The position numbers were made by a program, and so were the translations under genes. Below, piece after piece: positions 9,540 through 18,325 of a stretch of DNA of 64,000 bases. Origin of the DNA: Actinomadura macra NBRC 14102 (GTDB lineage: Bacteria; Actinomycetota; Actinomycetes; Streptosporangiales; Streptosporangiaceae). How positions within the stretch are numbered: the first letter of the stretch is position 1; each line of letters starts with the position of its first letter. The notes under the pieces are model-generated. The model saw only the letters and a list, made by a program, of their open reading frames with translations, was not told the DNA's origin and did no database searches. The stretch is from positions 124,001 through 188,000 of the forward strand of contig NZ_BCQT01000005.1 of the NCBI RefSeq assembly GCF_001552215.1, in the 5' to 3' direction.

Positions 9540-10259
9540 ATGACGCCCCGGAACCCCGGAATCCGGATCGGCGGCGACTTCGCCGGGCAACTCGTCGTCG
9601 GCGACCACAACCAAGTGATCAGCGGCTCGGACGGCGCCGCGCATGACCTGCGCGGCGAACCGCATCGTGCGACCTCGGGCCCGTCCGTCCACCACACGAT
9701 CGTCTGTGTGGATGTCGCGAAGTTCGGTGACGATCGCAGGACGACTCCGCACCAGGTCGCCGTCCGGGACGGCTTGTACCGCGCGCTCCACACCGCCTTC
9801 GACCGGTCCGGAGCGGACTGGGGAGACTGCTATCACGAGGACCGCGGAGACGGCGCCCTGGTGCTGGTGCCGTCCGAGGTTCCCAAGGCCCGGCTGTCCG
9901 CCGGGCTGCCACCCGCGCTCACCGCGGCATTGGACGAGCACAACCAGATCCACGCAGAGGAGTCGAGAATCCGGCTCCGCCTGGCCTTGCACGCGGGCGA
10001 GGTCCGGCACGACGCGCAGGGAGCGACCGGCAATGCGCTCACCCATGCCTTTCGCCTGCTGGACGCCCCCGCCATCAAGGAAGCACTCGACGCCTCCCCC
10101 CATGTCCTCGCGGTGATCGCCTCTGACTGGTTCTTCGAAGAAGTCATCCGCCATGACCCGGCAAGCTCCCCGGGCCTGTACGGGCGGGCGGAGATCACCG
10201 TCAAAGAGACCAGAGCACCCGCCTGGCTACGCCCCGTGAGCCCCGGGCCTCGAACGTGA
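9540..10259 (+). CDS. Class III nucleotide cyclase-homology domain protein sharing the NLR's N-terminal motif
   Basis: A 239-residue cytosolic protein. Residues 9-27 (RIGGDFAGQLVVGDHNQVI) closely match residues 10-28 of the upstream STAND ATPase. After a linker, residues 52-235 look like a class III adenylate/guanylate cyclase fold: CVDVAKFGD supplies the first metal-binding Asp (D58), HEDRGDGAL the second (D104), followed by RIRLRLALHAGEV. At the transition-state site the usual GDAVNVAARL-type sequence reads GNALTHAFRL, so Asn is replaced by Thr168 while Arg172 is kept. Catalysis is therefore possible but uncertain. I used the ATG at 9540, which has AGAGAGG 9 nt upstream, instead of an earlier TTG. 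Likely co-transcribed with the NLR. Confidence 0.75.
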   Translation: MTPRNPGIRIGGDFAGQLVVGDHNQVISGSDGAAHDLRGEPHRATSGPSVHHTIVCVDVAKFGDDRRTTPHQVAVRDGLYRALHTAFDRSGADWGDCYHEDRGDGALVLVPSEVPKARLSAGLPPALTAALDEHNQIHAEESRIRLRLALHAGEVRHDAQGATGNALTHAFRLLDAPAIKEALDASPHVLAVIASDWFFEEVIRHDPASSPGLYGRAEITVKETRAPAWLRPVSPGPRT

Positions 10260-10929
10260 CGCGCCTCCCTCCCGAAGAACCCTGTAGGGCAGTGGGGGCG
10301 GAGGCAGCCAGCTGTGCGGCCGAGGCCGGATGCGGGTGGTGGGTCGGTGGGGGCTCGTGCGGTGCGTGGTTCGCTGCCGACTTGCGGGGCTGTTCCGCCT
10401 GTCTGGCCGCCGCAACTGACCGCGGTTCGGGTAACCGTTCGACTACTGACTATTAGATGCCGTGGTCGGCGGGGTCCGCTGAGGCGATTGCGGAGCTCCT
10501 GGATTTTGACATTCCATGACAGTCCTCACGGGAGATACCGCCGATTCTCCTCGTTCTTCACCTGACTCCTGTTATGAGCTCTTGTAGAGGCTGTGCGGAA
10601 ATCGTGATCTCATAGAAGTTTTTTCCGGGATCGATGTGGTATCAGGTGACTAGTTTACGGCCCTGACCTGCCCAGACGGACGAGAGTCGACAACAGTACC
10701 CGCGGGTATCTGGTGTGCTCGGATGGGGTGAGTTAAAAAAGTTAAGGTTGAATGTGGATCGAAAAAGACGGCATTGACCCCCTTCACATGGCGGGATTAC
10801 CGTCACGGAGGAATTACCGGATGCGACGTGACCAGCCCCGAAGTCGCGATCGTCGATAGTTCGGAAATTCCGGCCGGGACGGCCAGCCGGGCCGTGCTGG
10901 ACTTCCGCCAATTGACATGGAAGACCCCG
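10260..10929. other. Long intergenic region, AT-richer than its surroundings
   Basis: No convincing gene. From about 10430 to 10790 the sequence is markedly less GC-rich than neighbouring genes, with TTTTTT and AAAAAA runs (near 10618 and 10735). It is upstream of the DUF4360 gene, so it probably contains that gene's promoter and leader. I could not assign a defined RNA or operator. Confidence 0.5.
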
Positions 10930-11571
10930 ATGATGAATGTGAAACACACGATGATCACGGCGGTGGGCGCCCTCGGCCTGTCCGTCATGATCGCCTCCCC
11001 CGCTCCCGCGGCTACCGCCGACGACGACACCGCGGCGCCCGACAACGCGACCGTCGAGGTCGCGACCGTCAACGGTTCCGGCTGTCCAGCCGGAACGGCC
11101 ACGGTGACGTCTTCCGAGGACAAGTCCTCTTTTACGGTGACCTACAGTGACTACCTTGTCTACGCGGGCGGCGACGCCTCGCCGACGAACTCCCGCAAGA
11201 ACTGCCAGCTGAGCCTCCAGGTCAAGAGCCCCGGCTACACCTACGCGGTCCGAGGACTCGACCACCGCGGCTTCGCCGGTCTGCAGCCCGACGCCGTCGG
11301 CGTGCAGAGGACGAACTACTACTTCCAGGGCAGCCAGGAGAGCCGGACCATCCAGCGGACCATCAAGGGCCGCTACTTCGGCGAGTGGCGGGTCAACGAG
11401 AGGCTCAACAAGGACGAGCTGCTCTACAAGCCCTGCGGCGAGGAGCGGAACCTCAACGTCAACACGGAACTGCGTGTGACTCCGGGCGACGACGAGTCCA
11501 AGGTCAGCTTCCTGGCGACGGACACGACGCGCGGCAGTGTCACGTACCACTTCGCGTGGAAGCGCTGCTGA
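10930..11571 (+). CDS. Secreted DUF4360 domain protein
   Basis: A 213-residue exported protein. The ATG at 10930 has GGAAG about 7 nt upstream and begins a clean signal peptide (VKHTMITAVGALGLSVMIAS, cleavage expected after ASPAPA). The mature part has the DUF4360 pattern: GSGCPAGTATV near the start, SRKNCQLSL, the central aromatic TYAVRGLDHRGFAGL, and a C-terminal pair of cysteines, suggesting two disulfides. DUF4360 proteins are small secreted beta-rich proteins of actinobacteria and fungi with no established function. It is convergent with pcrA, separated by a palindromic terminator. Confidence 0.85.
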   Translation: MMNVKHTMITAVGALGLSVMIASPAPAATADDDTAAPDNATVEVATVNGSGCPAGTATVTSSEDKSSFTVTYSDYLVYAGGDASPTNSRKNCQLSLQVKSPGYTYAVRGLDHRGFAGLQPDAVGVQRTNYYFQGSQESRTIQRTIKGRYFGEWRVNERLNKDELLYKPCGEERNLNVNTELRVTPGDDESKVSFLATDTTRGSVTYHFAWKRC

Positions 11572-11583
11572 CCTCAAGATCTC

Positions 11584-11611
11584 GGAACCCCCGGCCCGGG
11601 CCGGGGGTTCC
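11584..11611. terminator. Perfect 28-bp palindrome between convergent DUF4360 gene and pcrA
   Basis: A fully self-complementary segment beginning GGAACCCCCGG and ending CCGGGGGTTCC lies 12 nt after the DUF4360 stop and 8 nt after the pcrA stop. Position and strength fit a shared bidirectional terminator. Confidence 0.85.
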
Positions 11612-11619
11612 GTGCGTCG

Positions 11620-13881
11620 CTAGAGCTTTTCCACGGGGGCGTAGCGCAGGACGAGGCGCTTGACGCCGTACTCGCCGCCGAAGTCAACGCTGGCGGCGGC
11701 CTTGTCGCCGGCGCCGTCCACGGAGACGACGGTGCCCAGGCCGAACGAGTCGTGGGTGACCTTGTCGCCCGCGGACAGGGCGGGAACCTCACGGTTTCCC
11801 GGGGAGCGGACGCCGGGACGAGCCGCCATCCGGGACATCGCCGGGGACGAGGTGGACGAGGCCTCGCGCTCCCAGGCGATCAGGACCTTCGGGACCTCGC
11901 CGAGGAAGCGGGACGGCGGGTTGACCTGCGGTGCCCCCCAGGAACTGCGCATCGCCGCGCGGGAGAGGTAGAGGCGCTGGCGGGCGCGGGTGATGCCGAC
12001 GTAGGCGAGGCGGCGTTCCTCTTCCAGTTCCTTGGGATTGCTCATGGCGCGCAAATGGGGGAAGACGCCGTCCTCCATTCCGGTGAGGAAGACGACGGGG
12101 AACTCCAGGCCCTTGGCGGTGTGCAGGGTCATGAGGGTGACGACACCCTGGTCGGTCTCCTCAGGCTGCTCGCCCGGAGGGACAGGGCCGCCCTTGGCGC
12201 CGCCGGGAATGGAGTCGGCGTCGGCGACCAGGGCGACCTGTTCGAGGAAGTCGGGGAGGCGGCCCTCGGCGCTTTCGCCGTCGAGTCTCTCCTCGAACTC
12301 GCGGGCGACGGCTTCGAGCTCCTGCAGGTTCTCGATGCGGGTCTCGTCCTGCGGGTCCTTGGAGTTCTGGAGTTCGGCGAGATAGCCGCTCTTGGTGAGG
12401 ATCTGGTCGACCAGCTGGGCCGGGGTCGCGGACGCGGCGGCGGCGCGTAGTTCGTCCAGCAGGGCGACGAATTCGCGGACGGAATTGATCGAGCGGGTCG
12501 CCATGCCCGGGACGTCCTCGGGACGGCGGAGGGCCTGCCAGAACGAGATCCGCTCGCGGGAGGCGTGGGCCTCGACGCAGGCTTCGGCGCGGTCACCGAT
12601 GCCGCGCTTGGGGACGTTCAGGATGCGGCGCAGGGAGACGGTGTCCTCGGGGTTGGCGAGGACGCGCAGGTAGGCGAGGAGGTCGCGGATCTCCTTGCGC
12701 TCGTAGAAGCGGACGCCGCCGACGACCTTGTACGGCATGCCGACGCGGATGAACACTTCTTCGAAGACACGGGACTGGGCGTTGGTGCGGTAGAACACCG
12801 CGACGTCGCCGGGGCGGGCGTCGCCGGCGTCGGTGAGCTTGTCGACCTCGTGTGCGACGAATGCGGCCTCGTCGTGCTCGTTGTCGGCCACATAGCCGGT
12901 GATCTTGTGGCCTTCGCCCTGGTCGGACCAGAGTCTCTTGGGCTTGCGGTCGGCGTTGCGCTCGATGACCGCGTTGGCGGCGGAGAGGATCGTCTGCGTG
13001 GAGCGGTAGTTCTGCTCCAGCAGGATGGTGGTGGCCTCGGGGTAGTCGCGCTCGAACTCCAGGATGTTGCGGATCGTGGCGCCGCGGAACGCGTAGATCG
13101 ACTGGTCGGCGTCGCCGACCACGCAGAGTTCGGCCGCACCCACCTCGGTCACAGGGGCCGTCAGCTCGCGGACGAGTTCGTACTGCGCGTGGTTGGTGTC
13201 CTGGTATTCGTCCACGAGGACGTGGCGGAAACGGCGGCGGTAGTGCTCGGCGGCCTCCGGGAACACCTGGAGCAGGTTGACCGTCATCATGATCAGGTCA
13301 TCGAAGTCCATCGCGCCGGCCTGCTGGAGGCGCGCCTGGTACATCTCGTACGCCTCGGCGAGCGTCTGCTCCATGTGCGTGGAGGCGCGGTTCTTGAACG
13401 TCTCGTAGTCGATCAGCTCGTTCTTCAGGTTGGAGACCTGGGCGCTGAACGACTTCGGCGGGTACCGCTTGGGGTCGAGGTCCAGTTCGCGGCAGACGAG
13501 GGCCATGAGGCGGTTCGCGTCGGCCTGGTCGTAGATCGAGAAGCTCGTGGGGAAGCCCAGGCGCTTGGCCTCGCGGCGCAGGATGCGGACGCAGGCGGAG
13601 TGGAACGTCATCACCCACATGGCGCGCGAGCGCGGGCCGACGAGGGCGTCGACGCGCTCCTTCATCTCGGCCGCGGCCTTGTTGGTGAACGTGATCGCCA
13701 GGATCTGGCCGGGGTGCACGTCCCGTTCGCCGAGCAGATGGGCGATGCGGTGCGTGAGCACGCGGGTCTTGCCCGAACCGGCGCCCGCGACGATCAGCAG
13801 GGGGCCGCCGGAGTGCACGACGGCGGCACGCTGCTGCGGGTTGAGGCCATCGAGCAAGGGGTGAGCTTCGGTCTTCGACAT
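11620..13881 (-). CDS. pcrA: UvrD/PcrA-type ATP-dependent DNA helicase
   Basis: A 753-residue superfamily 1A 3'-5' helicase for replication-fork clearance and excision repair. Visible motifs: Q motif LNPQQRAAVVH, motif I AGAGSGKT, motif Ia ITFTNKAAAEMKER, motif II VDEYQDTN, motif III GDADQSIYAFRGA, motif IV EQNYRST, motif V VTLMTLHTAKGLEFPVVF, motif VI YVGITRARQRL. The C-terminus ends in the basic Tudor-like segment typical of PcrA. The ATG at 13881 is preceded in frame by GTG at 13884. It is upstream of sucCD on the same strand, as in other actinobacteria, but separated by accessory genes. Confidence 0.97.
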   Translation of the reverse strand: MSKTEAHPLLDGLNPQQRAAVVHSGGPLLIVAGAGSGKTRVLTHRIAHLLGERDVHPGQILAITFTNKAAAEMKERVDALVGPRSRAMWVMTFHSACVRILRREAKRLGFPTSFSIYDQADANRLMALVCRELDLDPKRYPPKSFSAQVSNLKNELIDYETFKNRASTHMEQTLAEAYEMYQARLQQAGAMDFDDLIMMTVNLLQVFPEAAEHYRRRFRHVLVDEYQDTNHAQYELVRELTAPVTEVGAAELCVVGDADQSIYAFRGATIRNILEFERDYPEATTILLEQNYRSTQTILSAANAVIERNADRKPKRLWSDQGEGHKITGYVADNEHDEAAFVAHEVDKLTDAGDARPGDVAVFYRTNAQSRVFEEVFIRVGMPYKVVGGVRFYERKEIRDLLAYLRVLANPEDTVSLRRILNVPKRGIGDRAEACVEAHASRERISFWQALRRPEDVPGMATRSINSVREFVALLDELRAAAASATPAQLVDQILTKSGYLAELQNSKDPQDETRIENLQELEAVAREFEERLDGESAEGRLPDFLEQVALVADADSIPGGAKGGPVPPGEQPEETDQGVVTLMTLHTAKGLEFPVVFLTGMEDGVFPHLRAMSNPKELEEERRLAYVGITRARQRLYLSRAAMRSSWGAPQVNPPSRFLGEVPKVLIAWEREASSTSSPAMSRMAARPGVRSPGNREVPALSAGDKVTHDSFGLGTVVSVDGAGDKAAASVDFGGEYGVKRLVLRYAPVEKL

Positions 13882-14231
13882 CACGTGCGATTCTACGGCG
13901 CGCCACGGACGTTTTCGGCGCGCTCGCCGGTACCAGCGGGTTGCTCACCCGTCGCCCGAGCGCACCGGGTCGTTCACTCAAGGTCACCGGGCCGTTCGTC
14001 CAAGGTCACCAGTCCGGATGAGGTCAACCGGTTCAGTGTGGCCTCTCGTTGGCTTGACTCTGCTCTGTGACGGGCGGAGCGTAAATCGCGCAGGGCGGCG
14101 CGCGGGGGCCCCCGGCCCGACATCGGACCAGCCACCGGGGGGATCTGCATCCCTGCCGCGGCTCCCGCACGTCCACCCGCAGACGCGTTGGGCCACCAGG
14201 GGCCCACGCACGGTGACGGAAGGTGGCGCCG
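13882..14231. other. Divergent promoter region between pcrA and the metallopeptidase gene
   Basis: About 350 bp with no credible gene. It must contain the promoters for pcrA (leftward) and the M4-like peptidase (rightward). I see no clear consensus boxes, riboswitch or operator. Confidence 0.5.
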
Positions 14232-15704
14232 ATGACGATCCACCAGGAGCTCCAGGTTCACGAGCAGGACCGCGTCCCATGGGGCACGGAGGTCCCCGAA
14301 ACGCGCGCCGAGGAACTGGCGCCGCGGCTCCGTGTCGAGGGGGCGGTGCAGACCGCCCGCCGTCCGGTCGAGCGTGCGGTGCCGGTGCCGGCACCCGCGG
14401 TGACCGGTCACCGTTTCCTCGTCTACAAACAGGACCCGTCGGTCACCGTCCTCGGGGTCCGGCCGGTGTTCGTCCCGACGGTCGTTCTGAACGGCCCGAC
14501 GGACGCGCGCATCACGACCGTGCTGCCGAATGTGACCCCGGTCGCGCGCAATATCAACGGCGACTTCATCTTTACCCCGAACTCGCCGCAGTTCGACTGC
14601 GCGCACACGTTCGCCGTCGTCCGGGAGACCCTGACGATGTACGAGCGGCACAACGGCGGCGACCCGATCCCGTTCGCCTGGAACGTCGGAGGCAGCACCG
14701 ACCGGATCTCGGTGTTCCCCCGCGCGGGCCAGGGGGCGAACGCGTTCTACAGCCGGACCGCGAAGGCGCTGAAGTTCCTGTTCTTCACCCCGCAGGGGCA
14801 GCCCGCGTCCACGACGGTGTTCACGTGCCGGTCGCTCGACATCGTCTCGCACGAGACCGGCCACGCGGTGCTGGACGGGCTGAAGCCCGGCTGGCTCGGG
14901 ACGGGCAACCCGCCGCAGACCGGTGGCCTGCACGAGTCGTTCGGCGACCTGTCGGCGGTGTTCCTCGCGCTGGCGCAGCCCGACCAGGCGGACGCGCTGG
15001 TGGCGCTCACCAAGGCCAACCTGCACGACAAGTCGTTCCTGTCGGCGGTCGCGGAGGAGTTCGGCGCGGCGCTCGGCAAGCCGACGGGACTGCGCAACGC
15101 CGACAACGACCTCAAGCTCAGCCAGGTCGGCAACGAGGTGCATGCGATCTCGCAGGTGTTCACCGGCGCGATCTACGACGTGCTCGCCGACATCTACGCG
15201 TTCGAGCTGGCCCGGCAGCGCCGCACCAAGGACCCGGCGGTCGTGCTGATCGAGGTCGCGGCCGCCCTGTGCAAGCTGCTGTTCGACGCGATCGTCGCGG
15301 CCCCGGCGGTGGGGGCCGGGTACGTGGACGTGGCGAACAAGATGCTGCAGATCTCGGCGAGCCGCGGCGACCCCGCGATCTACCGGACGTTCATCCGCAA
15401 CCGGTTCGCGGTCCGCGAGATCACGACGGCGGCGACCCCGCTGCGCGATCTGCTAAGCGGCGAGATGAGGATGACCGAGGCGGACTACACCGGTGACGGC
15501 CAGGACATCACCGAGGTCGAACCGTTCGACGAGCGTTCGGCGAGCCTGCTGGCCGAGCAGGACAGGTCCCTCTGCTGCGGCACGATGCAGATGCCCGAGT
15601 ACCGCGTCATCGACTCCGAGCGGCTCGCCAAGCGCGACCCGCTGGAGGACGACGACATCCTCCGGAACGAGCTCGACGAGCTCCGCCGGGCCTTCAGCAC
15701 GTAG
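14232..15704 (+). CDS. M4-like (thermolysin-fold) zinc metallopeptidase without signal peptide
   Basis: A 490-residue protein with the gluzincin signature SLDIVSHETGHAVLDGLKPG (HExxH at 207-211, the glutamate acting as general base) and the third zinc ligand in LHESFGDLSAVF (E235), spaced as in thermolysin-family enzymes. The ATG at 14232 has GGAAGG 8 nt upstream. There is no signal peptide, and the N-terminal 60 residues are polar and Pro/Arg-rich, possibly a short pro-segment. The next gene encodes an emfourin-like protein, the inhibitor class paired with protealysin-like M4 peptidases. The sequence is divergent from classical M4 (HETGH rather than HE[LM]TH), so substrate and localisation are open. 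Confidence 0.8.
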   Translation: MTIHQELQVHEQDRVPWGTEVPETRAEELAPRLRVEGAVQTARRPVERAVPVPAPAVTGHRFLVYKQDPSVTVLGVRPVFVPTVVLNGPTDARITTVLPNVTPVARNINGDFIFTPNSPQFDCAHTFAVVRETLTMYERHNGGDPIPFAWNVGGSTDRISVFPRAGQGANAFYSRTAKALKFLFFTPQGQPASTTVFTCRSLDIVSHETGHAVLDGLKPGWLGTGNPPQTGGLHESFGDLSAVFLALAQPDQADALVALTKANLHDKSFLSAVAEEFGAALGKPTGLRNADNDLKLSQVGNEVHAISQVFTGAIYDVLADIYAFELARQRRTKDPAVVLIEVAAALCKLLFDAIVAAPAVGAGYVDVANKMLQISASRGDPAIYRTFIRNRFAVREITTAATPLRDLLSGEMRMTEADYTGDGQDITEVEPFDERSASLLAEQDRSLCCGTMQMPEYRVIDSERLAKRDPLEDDDILRNELDELRRAFST

Positions 15705-15828
15705 ATCCCGGCCCGGCGGGACGAGATGATCGTGATCGGCGGGCCCGTCCCCGGTCGTGATGTCCGTTGGCGGGCATGACGACCGGGGAGGTGGGCCGGC
15801 GCCGTCCGGCCCGGAAGGTGGACGAGTC

Positions 15829-16188
15829 ATGCGCGTGACGGTGGAGAGCACCGGGGGTTTCGCGGGGCGGGACGTGGTGATCGCGCACTACGACACCGCC
15901 GACCTGCCCCCAGGCCAGGCTGAGCGTGTCCAGGACGCCGTGGAGGCGCTGGCGGCGGGCACGCGCGACGACGTGGCGGAGATCGGCGCCGACCTCCCGT
16001 CCTACCGTGTCACCGTGACCGACACCGAGCCGGGCGCGGAGGCGGGCACCGAGCCGGGCACCGAGGCGGGCACCGAGGGTGGGGTGCACAGCGAAGCGGA
16101 GCGGGGCGCAGCCGTCGCGCGGCGCGTGTTCGAGGTGCGCGGCGATCCCACGTCGGATCCTCTGATCGCTCTGCTAACGGCCACCTGA
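15829..16188 (+). CDS. Emfourin-like metallopeptidase inhibitor
   Basis: A 119-residue protein beginning MRVTVESTGGFAGRDVVIAH, the pattern of emfourin inhibitors (short beta-strand, Ser-Gly-Gly-hydrophobic-Ala-Gly). A second helix (QAERVQDAVEALAAG) and an acidic Gly/Thr/Glu repeat (residues about 66-82) follow. The ATG at 15829 has GGAAGGTGG 8 nt upstream; in-frame codons extend upstream but lack this site. It lies 124 nt after the M4-like peptidase, so the two probably form a protease/inhibitor operon. The acidic repeat is likely flexible. Its stop overlaps the convergent dhaM gene by 15 nt. Confidence 0.7.
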   Translation: MRVTVESTGGFAGRDVVIAHYDTADLPPGQAERVQDAVEALAAGTRDDVAEIGADLPSYRVTVTDTEPGAEAGTEPGTEAGTEGGVHSEAERGAAVARRVFEVRGDPTSDPLIALLTAT

Positions 16189-16587
16189 TCCCAGCTTGCG
16201 GAGGTCGCGGGCGGACTCGGCGGCGGCGTGCACGGTGTCGAGGTCGGCTCCGGTGGCGGCCATGGACGCGGCGGCGACGGCGCCCTCCACCAGCGGCGCG
16301 TCCGCGAGGCGGACGACGGCGGTCACGGTCTCCTCGTCCTCGGCGTCCTCGATGAAGGTCCTGGCGGTGAGGACGGAGCTGCCCAGGTCGGCGAGCAGCA
16401 GGACGCCGTCCCCGCCGTCCGCGGCGGTGACGGCACGTTCTACCAGGTCGATGCTGGTGCCGAGCCCGCCGCTCGCGTCTCCCCCGGCGGGCTCGACGAC
16501 GGCCTTGCCGACGCCCATCGCGCGGGCCAGTTCGGCGACGCCCTCGGCGAGGGTACGGCTGTGCGAGATCAGGACGATTCCGACCAT
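16174..16587 (-). CDS. dhaM: PTS-dependent dihydroxyacetone kinase phosphotransfer subunit
   Basis: A 137-residue EIIA-mannose-type domain that receives phosphate from the PTS and passes it to the ADP bound in DhaL. The start VGIVLISHSRTLAEGV contains the phosphorylated His (ISHS). I chose the ATG at 16587, which has GGAGGG about 10 nt upstream and gives the family's usual beginning; an ATG at 16596 overlaps the dhaL stop. Unlike the E. coli DhaM it has no fused HPr or EI domains, so it depends on general PTS proteins, not encoded in this window. Confidence 0.93.
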   Translation of the reverse strand: MVGIVLISHSRTLAEGVAELARAMGVGKAVVEPAGGDASGGLGTSIDLVERAVTAADGGDGVLLLADLGSSVLTARTFIEDAEDEETVTAVVRLADAPLVEGAVAAASMAATGADLDTVHAAAESARDLRKLGSGGR

Positions 16588-16592
16588 GGACG

Positions 16593-17240
16593 TCATCCCT
16601 CCATGATCACGTCAGCCAGGCCACGCAGGATGAGGGCCGTGGACGAGGCGCCCGGGTCCATGTGGCCGACGCTGCGCGCGCCCAGGTAGCTGGCGCGTCC
16701 CTTACGCGCCTGCAATGGAACGGTCGCGTCAGCCCCTTGGGCGGCACCGTCGCTAGCGGCGCGCGCGCAGGACGCGAGGTCCGCGCCGCCAGCGACGGCG
16801 GCCTGGTAGGCGGCGACGGCCGGGATCAGCGCGTCGACCATCGTCTTGTCGCCCTCGGTGGCCTCGCCGAGTTCCTGGACGCCCTCCAGCGCGGCGGTGA
16901 GCGCGGTCCCGAGCGTGACGGCGTCGAGTTCGGGCAGGTCGGCGACGGCCTTGCCCGCGCGGCGCAGCGCCGTCCCGTACAGGGGGCCGGACGCGCCGCC
17001 GGTCTTGGACACGATCGCGCGGCCCGCGGTGATGAGGACCTTGGAGGGCGGCGCGTCCCCGGGCAGCGCGCCGATCGCCTCGACGGCCGCGGTGAATCCG
17101 CGGTCGAGGTTGAGGCCGTGGTCGCCGTCGCCGATGGCCGCGTCCAGCCGGGTGAGGTGCTCGGCGTCGGCGGAGACGAGCCCTGCGGCGTGCCGGATCC
17201 AGCCGGCCGCGAGGCGGGATGTCAGGACCGCGGCGCTCAC
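16593..17240 (-). CDS. dhaL: Dihydroxyacetone kinase ADP-binding subunit
   Basis: A 215-residue subunit that holds ADP as a permanent cofactor and transfers phosphate to dihydroxyacetone on DhaK. The metal/ADP-binding aspartates are seen in [17 protein letters not shown], followed by [14 protein letters not shown] and GDKTMVDAL, all family signatures. The GTG start overlaps the dhaK stop as GTGA, indicating translational coupling. It is the second gene of dhaKLM. Confidence 0.94.
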   Translation of the reverse strand: MSAAVLTSRLAAGWIRHAAGLVSADAEHLTRLDAAIGDGDHGLNLDRGFTAAVEAIGALPGDAPPSKVLITAGRAIVSKTGGASGPLYGTALRRAGKAVADLPELDAVTLGTALTAALEGVQELGEATEGDKTMVDALIPAVAAYQAAVAGGADLASCARAASDGAAQGADATVPLQARKGRASYLGARSVGHMDPGASSTALILRGLADVIMEG

Positions 17241-18232
17241 CGTCCCCACCGCAGCGCCGGGGTCTGGACGGGCGCGTCCCACAGCCGGGTCAGTTCCGGT
17301 GTCAGCCGGCACACGCTGATCATGCACCCGGCCATCTCCAGGCTGGTGACGAACGGGCCGACCAGCGGGCGGACGACCGTCGCGCCGTGCGCCGCCAGCC
17401 ACTCGGCCGCCGCCGCGTAGGCCACGTACTGCTCGATCAGCGGTGTGCCGCCCATCCCGTTCACCAGCACCAGCAGCTCGGTCCCGGAGACGGGCAGGTC
17501 CGCGTCGATCGCGCTGAGCGCGGCGTCCACGATCTCGGCGGCCGTGCCGGCCTTGACGCGCTCGCGGCCCGGCTCGCCGTGAATGCCGATGCCGAGCTCC
17601 ATCTCGTCCTCGGCCAGCTCGAAGGTGGGCGCCCCGGCGGCGGGCACCGTGCACGGCGACAGCGCGACACCGAACGAGCGGCTGCGCTCGTTCACCTCCC
17701 GCGCGACGGCCGCGACGGCGGCGAGGTCGGCGCCCTCCTCGGCGAGCGCACCGGCGATCTTCTCGACGAACAGCGTCGCGCCGGTGCCGCGCCGTCCGGC
17801 GGTGTAGGTGCTGTCCTCGACGGCGACGTCGTCGTCGACCACGACGGCCGCGACCTCGATGTCCTCGTCCTCGGCCAGTTCGGCGGCCATCCGGAAGTTC
17901 AGGACGTCACCGGTGTAGTTCTTCACGACGTGCAGGACGCCCGCGCCACCGTTCACCGCCATGGTCGCGGCGATGATCTGGTCCGGGACCGGCGAGGTGA
18001 ACACCTCGCCGGGGCACGCGGCGTCCAGCATCCCGTGCCCGACGAACCCGACGTGCAGCGGCTCGTGGCCGGAGCCGCCGCCCGACACCAGGCCGACCTT
18101 CCGGGCGCGCGGGGCGTCCGCCCGCACGACCGTCCCGCTCGCCGCGTCGACCCGCAGCGAGGGATGGGCCGCGGCGAGGCCGCGCAGCGCGTCCGGGACG
18201 ACGTCCGCCGGGGCGTTGATGAGTTTGCGCAT
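17237..18232 (-). CDS. dhaK: Dihydroxyacetone kinase substrate-binding subunit
   Basis: A 331-residue subunit that binds dihydroxyacetone covalently through a histidine ([13 protein letters not shown], the E. coli His218 equivalent). The start [16 protein letters not shown], the [15 protein letters not shown] loop and the [12 protein letters not shown] segment are all typical. It is the promoter-proximal gene of dhaKLM. The operon converts dihydroxyacetone to dihydroxyacetone phosphate using PEP as donor. The glpD fragment at the right end of the window is also part of glycerol metabolism but is 45 kb away. Confidence 0.95.
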   Translation of the reverse strand: MRKLINAPADVVPDALRGLAAAHPSLRVDAASGTVVRADAPRARKVGLVSGGGSGHEPLHVGFVGHGMLDAACPGEVFTSPVPDQIIAATMAVNGGAGVLHVVKNYTGDVLNFRMAAELAEDEDIEVAAVVVDDDVAVEDSTYTAGRRGTGATLFVEKIAGALAEEGADLAAVAAVAREVNERSRSFGVALSPCTVPAAGAPTFELAEDEMELGIGIHGEPGRERVKAGTAAEIVDAALSAIDADLPVSGTELLVLVNGMGGTPLIEQYVAYAAAAEWLAAHGATVVRPLVGPFVTSLEMAGCMISVCRLTPELTRLWDAPVQTPALRWGR

Positions 18233-18325
18233 GTCTCAGCTCTACCCCGGTGGGGCGTCCCGTCCCAGGCCCAATCGCGATCAGCTCCGCACCGGGGTCT
18301 TGGATCGCCGCATAGGGTGGATTTC

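Noticed and set aside
12565..14070. 501-codon plus-strand frame over pcrA
   Set aside because: Antisense of a fully motif-complete PcrA; Leu/Val/Asp/Gly-rich without domain signals.
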